Below the pieces are notes generated by a model. The model was given only the letters and a program-made list of their open reading frames with translations. It was not told the DNA's origin and did not search any database. The translations under genes were made by a program, and so were the position numbers. From positions 1-7,772 of the forward strand of contig CAVIJY010000069.1 in NCBI GenBank assembly GCA_963643215.1: 7,772 bases of DNA, in the 5' to 3' direction. Shown here in pieces: positions 1 to 6,374 of the stretch (the first letter of the stretch is position 1; each line of letters starts with the position of its first letter). This DNA comes from Darwinimomas sp963643215 (lineage in GTDB: Bacteria; Bacillota; Clostridia; Lachnospirales; Lachnospiraceae).

Positions 1-47
1 ATTTTTATGACAATGCTTCGAATATCAGCAACACATTCAACAAATCG

Positions 48-56
48 TGATATAAT
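48..56 (+). promoter_or_regulatory. Extended -10 promoter of the AbgB-like operon
   Basis: TGATATAAT holds a perfect TATAAT hexamer at 51-56 preceded by the TGn extension at 48-50. A hexamer 17 bp upstream (28-33, GCAACA) matches the TTGACA -35 consensus at only three positions, which is acceptable for an extended -10 promoter. Transcription would begin near 62-64 and leave a leader of about 100 nt before the first start codon. The element is the only good sigma-A-type match upstream of the first gene. The call is motif-based, with no experimental support. Confidence 0.62.
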
Positions 57-57
57 T

Positions 58-75
58 TTTAACCAGGTTTAACCA
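58..75 (+). repeat. Tandem 8-bp direct repeat at the operon start, possible operator
   Basis: TTTAACCA occurs at 58-65 and again at 68-75, separated by GG, so the copies repeat every 10 bp, about one helical turn. They lie directly after the -10 hexamer, over the expected start of transcription. Two same-face half-sites here would suit a repressor or other regulator bound at the promoter. The repeat is seen directly; its regulatory role is inference. Confidence 0.4.
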
Positions 76-83
76 ATTGAGAC

Positions 84-117
84 CGGATTGCGGGAGTGCG
101 AAGCACGAAACAATCCG
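84..117 (+). promoter_or_regulatory. Nested hairpin in the 5' leader
   Basis: CGGATTG at 84-90 is perfectly complementary to CAATCCG at 111-117, giving a 7-bp outer stem. Inside it GTGC (96-99) pairs with GCAC (103-106) around a GAA loop, with an asymmetric internal loop between the two helices. The structure lies in the predicted leader, about 35 nt upstream of the ribosome binding site at 150-160. It has no T-run after it, so it is not an intrinsic terminator. I could not match it to any riboswitch class I know, including the tetrahydrofolate and guanidine classes. It may stabilise the mRNA or bind a regulator. Confidence 0.4.
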
Positions 118-163
118 AGTAACCGGACGACATGTGAATCACACACGAAAAGGAGAAAGGATT

Positions 164-1594
164 ATGGAGGCAAAGGCAAGAATCGAGCAGCTCATCGATG
201 AAAAGCAGCAGGAATTTATCCAGTGCAGCGATGCTATCTGGGGATATGCCGAAAACAGGTTTGCGACCCGGCAGTCTGCAGACGAGCATATCAAGGTGCT
301 CGAGCATGAGGGATTTAAGGTGGAGCGAGGGCTTGCGCATATGGACAACGCCTTTGTGGCGACCTATGGCGAGGGATCTCCCGTGATCGGTATTCTGGCA
401 GAGTACGATGCTCTCGGCAATCTCAGTCAGGTGGCCGGTCTTGCTGAAAGAAAATATCTGGTTGAGCGCGGCAACGGTCACGGCTGCGGTCACAATCTTC
501 TCGGAACAGGTGCATTGGCAGGTGCTGTCGGTATAAAGAGCTATATGGAGGAGGCCGGACTCAAGGGAACCATCAAGTACTTCGGATGTCCTGCCGAGGA
601 AAGCGGCTACGGCAAGTCCTTTATGGCCAAAGACGGTGTATTCAACGGCCTTGACGCCGCTCTGTCATGGCATCCCAGTGATGTCTCCATGATCTGGTCC
701 AGCACCACTCTGGCTGTGGCTCAGATGTATTTCAACTTCAAGGGACAGGCAGCTCATGCCGCAGGCGCACCGGAGATGGGGCGCAGTGCACTGGACGCAG
801 CCGAGCTCATGAACATGGGAGTTCAGTTCCTGCGCGAGCATATCATAGACTCGGCCCGTATCCACTATGCCTTCATAGATGCAGGCGGCGAGTCCGCCAA
901 TGTCGTACAGCCCTCCGCAAGCCTGTATTACTTCATCCGTGCGCCAAAGTCCGATCAGGTGCTCGATATCTATAAGCGTGTGGAGAAGATCGCCCGCGGC
1001 GCAGCCATGATGACTGAAACCGATGTCGAGATCGTCTGGGACTCCGCATGCATGGACTATCTGCCCAACACTGTGCTCGGCCATACAATGCATGCCAACA
1101 TGCTCCGCTATATGCCGCTTGATGTTACGGCAGACGAGGATAAAGAAGCGAGAGCCCTGACAGAGACCATCGGCGAGGCAGCCGTGCAGTCTCTCAGCAA
1201 GAGATGCGGCGTGCTCTTCCCCCAGTTCGACGAGGCAAAGCACGCAGAGATGGCGAAATCGGGTATCCTTCGCGAGGCTGTCCCGGAGGATGTGATCACG
1301 AAGGGCGGCGGCTCCACTGATGTCGGCGATGTCAGCTGGATATGTCCGACAGGAATGATCACTGTAGCATGCGAGCCTCAGGGCACACCTGCTCATTCCT
1401 GGCAGTGGGTATCCAACGGCAAGTCATCATTTGCCCACAAGGGCATGCTGACAGCCGGCAAGTCCATCGCGCTCACAGCCTATGATCTGCTGACACAGCC
1501 CGAGATCCTCGAGGAGGCAAAGGCTGAGTTTAAAAAGAGTCTCGGAACGCAGACATATCACAGCATCATCCCCGACGGTACTCTGCCCCGCTGA
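164..1594 (+). CDS. M20 family amidohydrolase, AbgB-like (aminobenzoyl-glutamate utilisation protein B type)
   Basis: This 476-residue protein is probably a cytoplasmic metal-dependent amidohydrolase that cleaves an amide bond between an acyl or aroyl group and an amino acid. E. coli AbgB, about 480 residues, splits p-aminobenzoyl-glutamate together with AbgA. Visible family motifs are GHGCGHNLLG at 105-114 (C108 and H110, metal-site residues), PAEESGYG at 143-150 (paired E145/E146), SWHPS around H170, GQAAHAAGAPE with H198 of the lid/dimerisation domain, GSTDVGDVSW at 383-392, and GTPAHSWQWV with H411. No signal peptide is present. The ATG at 164 is chosen because a purine-rich AAAAGGAGAAAGG lies just upstream; the frame stays open to a TTG at 77, but that stretch has no ribosome binding site and overlaps the leader hairpin. 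It is the first gene of a four-gene operon. No AbgA or AbgT homologue lies beside it, so the substrate is unproven. Confidence 0.9.
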   Translation: MEAKARIEQLIDEKQQEFIQCSDAIWGYAENRFATRQSADEHIKVLEHEGFKVERGLAHMDNAFVATYGEGSPVIGILAEYDALGNLSQVAGLAERKYLVERGNGHGCGHNLLGTGALAGAVGIKSYMEEAGLKGTIKYFGCPAEESGYGKSFMAKDGVFNGLDAALSWHPSDVSMIWSSTTLAVAQMYFNFKGQAAHAAGAPEMGRSALDAAELMNMGVQFLREHIIDSARIHYAFIDAGGESANVVQPSASLYYFIRAPKSDQVLDIYKRVEKIARGAAMMTETDVEIVWDSACMDYLPNTVLGHTMHANMLRYMPLDVTADEDKEARALTETIGEAAVQSLSKRCGVLFPQFDEAKHAEMAKSGILREAVPEDVITKGGGSTDVGDVSWICPTGMITVACEPQGTPAHSWQWVSNGKSSFAHKGMLTAGKSIALTAYDLLTQPEILEEAKAEFKKSLGTQTYHSIIPDGTLPR

Positions 1595-1632
1595 CAGCCT
1601 CATACTTCAAATAAACCGGAGGAATAAATCAT

Positions 1633-2349
1633 ATGACATTCAATGAGATAATGAACGGCAGGCTTCTGTATTCACTTGTCATCACGGCGATCGCCTATGT
1701 GCTGGGCTTTTCCGTGATGACGCTGGTTCGTTCATATAAGCACGGCTTGGAGATCGGTCTTGGCAAAGAGAAGCTCAGAGGAGCCATCATATCCTCTGCT
1801 GTCTACTCTATCGTTCCGTCCATATCCATCATCATTGGCCTTTTTTCGCTGAACGCAGTAATCGGCGTTCCGTGGTCGTGGTTTCGTCTGTCCGTAGTCG
1901 GCTCAGTCATGTATGAGCTCATGGCAGCCGACATGGTCGCAACAGCCAGCGGCTATGAGTCTATTGCGGCGCTGAACGCATCCGGAGATCCGCAGCTTGT
2001 CGGTACCGTCATGTTTGTCATGAGTATCGGTATCCTCGGCGGCATCATCGGCTCCATATTTTTCACAAAGAGCATACAGAAGGGATTGCAGAATGCGCGC
2101 GGCAAGGGCGGCTTCGGCATATTGGCCACAAGCGTGCTCTCCATGTGCATAACTGCCGCATATGTACCTCTGCAGCTCAGCAAGGGCGCCGTCTACACGG
2201 CTGTGCTGCTTACATCCGCGCTGATAGCGTATCTGCACAATGTGATCATTAAAAAATTCCACTGCAACTGGCTCAGGAACTTCGTCATGGCTGACTCCAT
2301 GCTTCTCGGCATGATCTCGGCACTGCTCTGGACCAGAGTATTCGGATGA
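1633..2349 (+). CDS. DUF5058-type integral membrane protein
   Basis: A 238-residue hydrophobic protein with about six or seven membrane segments, near residues 11-33, 50-72, 82-100, 124-144, 160-180, 186-206 and 219-236. I recognise it from memory as a DUF5058 family protein of Firmicutes by its length and two stretches: IVPSISIIIGL (60-70), and the Trp/Pro-rich segment at 79-100 that includes PWSWFRLSVVG and ends in ELMAAD. Family function is not established. The start is supported by GGAGGA at 1618-1623, nine bases before the ATG. It lies 38 bp after the amidohydrolase and 16 bp before another small membrane protein, so the three are almost certainly co-transcribed. The obvious inference is that the two membrane proteins together import the hydrolase substrate or export its product. 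Charged residues inside predicted helices (E95, D100) could line a transport path. Confidence 0.8.
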   Translation: MTFNEIMNGRLLYSLVITAIAYVLGFSVMTLVRSYKHGLEIGLGKEKLRGAIISSAVYSIVPSISIIIGLFSLNAVIGVPWSWFRLSVVGSVMYELMAADMVATASGYESIAALNASGDPQLVGTVMFVMSIGILGGIIGSIFFTKSIQKGLQNARGKGGFGILATSVLSMCITAAYVPLQLSKGAVYTAVLLTSALIAYLHNVIIKKFHCNWLRNFVMADSMLLGMISALLWTRVFG

Positions 2350-2365
2350 GAAGGGAGCTGATATC

Positions 2366-3103
2366 ATGGACAACAAATACTTTGACAACAATCATCGTTT
2401 CGGCCGGATAGGAGCTCTGATCGGCATCGCCTTCATGCTCGGCATGCCGGCTATAATCAGTGCTGTCTACGGCGTATGGCCGGAGAGCGCGCAGCAGCTG
2501 TTTCTCGATTGCAGCACATTGCTCGCTGTATTTATTCCGACAAATATCTCAGAGGTGCTGAGCTTCAGCCCTGTGCTCGGCTCTGCATCCTATATCGCAT
2601 TTCTCACCGGCAATGTCACCAATCTTAAGCTTCCTTGCGCGCTGAATGCCATGAATCAGGCCGAGGTCAGCCAGGGAACCGATGAGGGAGATACCATCGC
2701 CAGCATAGCGATCGCAGCCTCTTCCATCGTGACAACGGTGGTTATCATACTCGGTGTCATAATGATAGTTCCGCTGCAGCCGCTGCTTACTCTTCCGGCT
2801 GTAAAGACTGCTACCGGCTACATGCTTCCCGCGCTTTTCGGAAGCCTGCTGCTGGGTCTGTTCAATGAAAACTGCGGCGACTATATCGCCAGAGGAAAGC
2901 TGAAATGCATCGTCGTGCCGGTCATCCTCGTCTTTACGGTCAACCATTTCTACAAGCTCGCCGGCAAGGAGGGCTATGTCATCCTTGCTGTCATGGCTGT
3001 ATCTGTTCTGTGCGCATACATCCTGTATAAGACGGGCGGTGTCAAACTCATTCCGAACACCCCCGCCGCAAAGGCTTCCGAAAAGGATGCCGCTGATAAA
3101 TAA
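2366..3103 (+). CDS. Unrecognised small integral membrane protein, probable partner of the DUF5058-type protein
   Basis: I do not recognise this 245-residue protein. It has about six hydrophobic segments, near residues 16-36, 47-66, 68-82, 110-136, 150-168 and 180-221 (the last probably two helices), and a polar Lys/Ala/Asp-rich C-terminal tail from about 228. Distinctive stretches are FIPTNISEVLSFSPVLGSAS (56-75), TGNVTNLKLP (81-90) and NENCGDYIARGKLK (167-180). The middle and last are rich in polar residues within or beside membrane segments, as expected for a substrate path or a subunit contact. The ATG follows an AAGGGAG ribosome binding site and sits 16 bp after the preceding stop. Its size matches its upstream neighbour, so a two-component permease is the favoured reading. 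Other possibilities are a channel or a membrane assembly factor. The coding call is firm; the function is open. Confidence 0.8.
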   Translation: MDNKYFDNNHRFGRIGALIGIAFMLGMPAIISAVYGVWPESAQQLFLDCSTLLAVFIPTNISEVLSFSPVLGSASYIAFLTGNVTNLKLPCALNAMNQAEVSQGTDEGDTIASIAIAASSIVTTVVIILGVIMIVPLQPLLTLPAVKTATGYMLPALFGSLLLGLFNENCGDYIARGKLKCIVVPVILVFTVNHFYKLAGKEGYVILAVMAVSVLCAYILYKTGGVKLIPNTPAAKASEKDAADK

Positions 3104-3122
3104 GATCAAAGATCAAAGGAGG
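3104..3122 (+). promoter_or_regulatory. Tandem GATCAAA repeat running into a strong ribosome binding site
   Basis: GATCAAA occurs twice head-to-tail at 3104-3110 and 3111-3117. The second copy runs into AAAGGAGG at 3115-3122, an almost full-strength Shine-Dalgarno sequence seven bases before the ATG at 3129. This fixes the lipoprotein start at 3129 and not at any upstream in-frame codon. The repeat may be a replication-slippage duplication. No promoter is visible in this 25-bp gap, which supports read-through from the membrane genes. Confidence 0.5.
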
Positions 3123-3128
3123 AAAATT

Positions 3129-4892
3129 ATGAAAAAACGTATTTACGGCTCTTACAAGCGTCAGAGCACGGCTGCGCTCATGGCTCTTGCCATGCTTGCA
3201 TCGATGACCGCCTGCTCGGGAAAGACATCCGACACGACTCAGACCACGGCAAGCACGACTGCAGCTGACGAGACGACTCAGGCGGCGCAGTCTTCTGCTG
3301 AGCAGTCCGCTGAAACATCTGCCGAGCAAACGCAGACATCCGCGGCAGAGTCTCAGGCCGATGCATCGACTGCTGACGAGACTTCGGGTGCACTGAATGT
3401 TCTTGAGAAGGAGCTGGCCGAGGCCAATGCCAAGAGCGGTCATATCATGCTGAACACAGTTCCGAACTACCTGTACAACTTCGACGAGGACAGCCGCGCA
3501 GCGGCGGTATCAAACTATGATCTGTTCTTTGTGGATGATGAAATGGCGAAGGACTATCCCGAGCTTGCAGCCGCGCTCGACAAATACTCTCAGGAGCGCG
3601 ATGAGACCTTCACTCAGGACTTTGAGAACCTGAAGGAGGCATGCTCGGCCTATGCCAAGCAGATGGGCGGTACCTCCGATGATGAGGAAAGACAGTTTTA
3701 TATAAACATGGAAACCTTTGTTTTCCGCAGCGATGTCAATGTAGTCTCATTCTTCAATCAGTATACGGACTTTCAGGGCGGCGCTCACGGCTACTATACA
3801 TACACCGGCAGCAACTTTGATGCATCCACCGGCGCTCTGCTGACGCTCGATGATGTAGTAAAGGACAGGGAAGCTCTCATCAGCTATCTCAAGCAGGAGC
3901 TGAAGGCACAGTATCCCGATGTTCATTTCAATGATCTGGACGGATTCTTCGCCGATGCCGCGAGTGTGGACAACATCTCATTCATATGCAGATATGACGG
4001 AGTGGAGTTCCTCTTCCAGCCCTATGATCTGGCCTCCTACGCAGAAGGAGCTCAGTCCATCCTCGTATCTGCGGATCGCACGGATATACTGAATGATAAG
4101 TATCTCGTCTTCCCCGAGACATTTATGTCTCCGTTCTGTGTCGATTTACCATTCCGCTATGATGTAAACAATGACGGCAAGCTCGAGACAGTCCGCGTCG
4201 ATATAAAGTATCTCGATGAGGAGTCCGGACAGTACGGCTACACTGTCAGTGTCGATGATCATGAGCTTGTAAATGAGGCATATGCATACGGTATCGTTCC
4301 GTACATCGTCGAGACCTCTGATAAGGTATTTTTGTATGTGGTTGAGACTCTTGAAAATGATTACTCGTCCACATCAGTCTATGAGCTGAGCGACTCTGTC
4401 GATGCCTCCACAAATGCGTCGCACCCGGGGCCTGTTGCTGTATATACCTTCTACGGAGCTCCTGCCGTTGCATATTCAGAGGATGATGCATGCGTATATG
4501 CGTGGACAGATCCCTCTGCGCTGCTGGCATCGGTATCCATGGATGTTCTCGGAACATATCAGGGCGCAAAGCTCTATCGCGTCGGAAGCACCGGCGAGCT
4601 GACAACCACTCAGGACTACTATGTCGTACTGGAGCAGGATCGTTATCTGACTTCCCTTAAGGATCTGACCCTCACTGAGGTTGATCATGAGCTCAAGGAG
4701 ATCAGTGATGCATCTGTAGCCTCCGGAACGAAGCTGCGCCTCTATCTCTCTGATTCCAGAAATACGGTATATCTGCTGGATGAGGCTGCAAATAAGCTCT
4801 ACAAGGTGGTCAACGACAGCTCTGACTGGCCATACACCATCAACGGAGTCCCCGAGGAGGAATGCTTCGACGGAATCCAGTACGCAGGATGA
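3129..4892 (+). CDS. Surface lipoprotein with DUF4163/DUF3298 (RsiV C-terminal-like) region
   Basis: A 587-residue predicted lipoprotein. A basic N-terminus (KKR...YKR) and a hydrophobic stretch at about 14-27 lead to TAC, with C29 as the probable lipidated cysteine; the -3 residue is Met, so the lipobox is imperfect. Residues 30-86 form a Ser/Thr/Ala/Gln/Glu linker. A DUF4163-like segment spans about 95-215. A DUF3298-like segment follows, with GGAHGYYTYTG (217-227), TGALLTLDDVVKD (234-246) and FLFQPYDLASYAEG (294-307). Proteins with these regions include the lysozyme-binding anti-sigma factor RsiV and the PdaC deacetylase. The C-terminal half carries DVNNDGKLE (345-353), a calcium-loop-like motif of the FG-GAP type, and then sequence I cannot assign. 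There is no catalytic domain I recognise and no cytoplasmic anti-sigma region. It lies 25 bp after the membrane genes and ends at a terminator. It may capture ligand for the membrane proteins or sense the cell wall. Confidence 0.85.
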   Translation: MKKRIYGSYKRQSTAALMALAMLASMTACSGKTSDTTQTTASTTAADETTQAAQSSAEQSAETSAEQTQTSAAESQADASTADETSGALNVLEKELAEANAKSGHIMLNTVPNYLYNFDEDSRAAAVSNYDLFFVDDEMAKDYPELAAALDKYSQERDETFTQDFENLKEACSAYAKQMGGTSDDEERQFYINMETFVFRSDVNVVSFFNQYTDFQGGAHGYYTYTGSNFDASTGALLTLDDVVKDREALISYLKQELKAQYPDVHFNDLDGFFADAASVDNISFICRYDGVEFLFQPYDLASYAEGAQSILVSADRTDILNDKYLVFPETFMSPFCVDLPFRYDVNNDGKLETVRVDIKYLDEESGQYGYTVSVDDHELVNEAYAYGIVPYIVETSDKVFLYVVETLENDYSSTSVYELSDSVDASTNASHPGPVAVYTFYGAPAVAYSEDDACVYAWTDPSALLASVSMDVLGTYQGAKLYRVGSTGELTTTQDYYVVLEQDRYLTSLKDLTLTEVDHELKEISDASVASGTKLRLYLSDSRNTVYLLDEAANKLYKVVNDSSDWPYTINGVPEEECFDGIQYAG

Positions 4893-4903
4893 TCGTAAAA
4901 AAG

Positions 4904-4936
4904 AAGCCGTCCGGACTGTGTCCGGACGGCTTTTTT
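4904..4936. terminator. Bidirectional intrinsic terminator between convergent operons
   Basis: GCCGTCCGGA at 4906-4915 pairs perfectly with TCCGGACGGC at 4921-4930 around a CTGTG loop, a GC-rich 10-bp stem. A T6 run (4931-4936) follows on the plus strand. On the minus strand the flank complementary to 4896-4905 gives TTCTTTTTT, so the hairpin can stop both transcripts. It lies between the plus-strand lipoprotein stop (4892) and the minus-strand permease stop (4948), where a shared terminator is expected. Confidence 0.92.
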
Positions 4937-4947
4937 GTCATCTGAAG

Positions 4948-6336
4948 CTATGCAAATATTCCCAGTCCTGCTATGGCCAGCAGATAGCATGCTCCTGCAC
5001 ACGCCAGGATTCCCATGAGCGGTGCCGAATATTTCAACCAGTCCTGATACTCCACATTCGCCAGTCCGAGTGAGCCGCACAGCGGTCCGGATACCGGCGT
5101 CAGCGTGTTGGTAAGGCTGTCTCCCATCATGTAGATGGTCACCAGAAGCCCTCTCGGAAGTCCTATGACATCGCATATCGGGCACAGCAGCGGAAGAAGT
5201 ATGGCCGCCTTGGACGACATACTGGGGATCAGAAGATTAAAGCAAAGTATGAACACAAACAGCACTATGCAGGCAAATCCCACTCCGAGGCTTCCTATAG
5301 TCACGGATGCGGCGTTGGCCATCGAGTATACTATCGTGCTCTTTGTGATGATGGTTCCGATGACACGCGCCATACCGATCACCACGCAGATGCCTCCCAT
5401 GCTCTGAGATCCCTTAAAGAATGTCGCCGCGGCGTCATTGGGCTTCATTCCCGATATGATGGTGGCCAGAATATCCATGACTATAACCAGCGCTGTGAGA
5501 TATTCCATACCCCAGCCGAAGAACTTCGCGCCGAATGCATATCCTATATAGGTTGTAAACAGCAGCAGCACCAGCAGTATGGAATGTACCGGAAGCTTGG
5601 CCTCCTTTATCTGCTCCATATCCTCCGTTTCAACCAGCACCTCTCCTACTATACTCCTCGACGGATCCTTATATACCCTCAGTGCGTATCTCGTGCAGTA
5701 TATGGCATTGATAGCCGTAAATATGACCCAGATCGGTACACGCACGAACATATCCGAAAGCGGCGCGACACCGGCCAGCTCCTGAACCGTTATAAGTCCT
5801 GAGGATGTAAATGATGCTCCCTGTCCTATCAGATATCCGAGATAGAACATCGCCATGGAGCATATACGATCCAGCTTCAGCTTCGCACATATGATAAGTC
5901 CTACAGATACGAACATGATCAGAGAATCATTTCCGGCAAATGCTCCTAGCAGCGACATGATCGTCACTATGGCCGGTACCATGACCTTGACGGATTTATC
6001 CTGAAGCTTATATACGCTGTAGTTCATGATGTCCTCGAAGCACTCTGTCTTGATGATGACATTGACGGCGCCCGCGTTCACAAGCAGCATCGCAATAACC
6101 GAATTTGCCCCCATGACTCCCGCTCTGATGCTGAGCAGCGCCTGCCACGGGCTGAACGGCACTGACGGTCCCGCCTCAAATGTTCCCGGTATGGCGCGCC
6201 CCGCTTCATCGAACTGATATGTTCCGCCGGGCAGGATGTATGTGAGTGCGCAGAAAACCAGCAGCAGACACGGAATCAGTATCAGTATATGCGGCATATT
6301 GATCTTCTTTGGAGCAGCAGCTTTCTTTCCTTCCAT
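4948..6336 (-). CDS. YfcC family permease (DcuC-like, C4-dicarboxylate/amino acid carrier superfamily)
   Basis: A 462-residue cytoplasmic-membrane transporter with about 11-13 hydrophobic segments. The start is typical of the family: NMPHILILIPCLLLV (13-27), then ILPGGTYQF (34-42), where characterised members have an IIPAGEF-like stretch. A hairpin-like repeat appears at LGAFAGNDSL (130-139) and LIPSMSSKAAILLPLLCP (369-386), the second matching the family IPSGSGQA-type motif. GDSLTNTLTPVSGPL at 405-419 matches the family GDxxTNxxTPTSG-type motif. YfcC proteins are annotated as basic amino acid or dicarboxylate carriers, but substrates of most members are not proven. The ATG at 6336 has AGGGAGGGA upstream. 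It is the second gene of a minus-strand operon, 38 bp after an M20 peptidase, so uptake of a peptide or acyl-amino acid, or exchange against a product, is a reasonable inference. Confidence 0.88.
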   Translation of the reverse strand: MEGKKAAAPKKINMPHILILIPCLLLVFCALTYILPGGTYQFDEAGRAIPGTFEAGPSVPFSPWQALLSIRAGVMGANSVIAMLLVNAGAVNVIIKTECFEDIMNYSVYKLQDKSVKVMVPAIVTIMSLLGAFAGNDSLIMFVSVGLIICAKLKLDRICSMAMFYLGYLIGQGASFTSSGLITVQELAGVAPLSDMFVRVPIWVIFTAINAIYCTRYALRVYKDPSRSIVGEVLVETEDMEQIKEAKLPVHSILLVLLLFTTYIGYAFGAKFFGWGMEYLTALVIVMDILATIISGMKPNDAAATFFKGSQSMGGICVVIGMARVIGTIITKSTIVYSMANAASVTIGSLGVGFACIVLFVFILCFNLLIPSMSSKAAILLPLLCPICDVIGLPRGLLVTIYMMGDSLTNTLTPVSGPLCGSLGLANVEYQDWLKYSAPLMGILACAGACYLLAIAGLGIFA

Positions 6337-6374
6337 AAGGCATTCCCTCCCTTCGTCTCGTATGCGTCACGATG

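Noticed and set aside
84..117. Leader hairpin as a tetrahydrofolate riboswitch, suggested by the AbgB context
   Set aside because: It is too short and lacks the pseudoknotted multi-helix layout and conserved segments of that class.
133..143. TGTGA-A-TCACA as a CRP-type binding site
   Set aside because: CRP sites have a six-base spacer between TGTGA and TCACA; here it is one base, and the position just before the ribosome binding site does not fit.
77..163. Upstream TTG start extending the AbgB-like protein by 29 residues
   Set aside because: No ribosome binding site precedes it, it overlaps the leader hairpin, and the ATG at 164 has a strong purine-rich site and gives the usual family length and N-terminus.
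59..493. Minus-strand 144-codon open frame over the promoter and first gene
   Set aside because: It overlaps the promoter, leader and conserved N-terminus of the real gene and shows no family resemblance.
665..1396. Minus-strand 243-codon open frame
   Set aside because: Antisense to the AbgB-like gene; Cys/His/Gly-rich translation typical of a shadow frame and no ribosome binding site evident.
2976..3128. Upstream in-frame extension of the lipoprotein
   Set aside because: It would overlap the preceding gene by over 120 bp and bury the signal peptide; AAAGGAGG points to the ATG at 3129.
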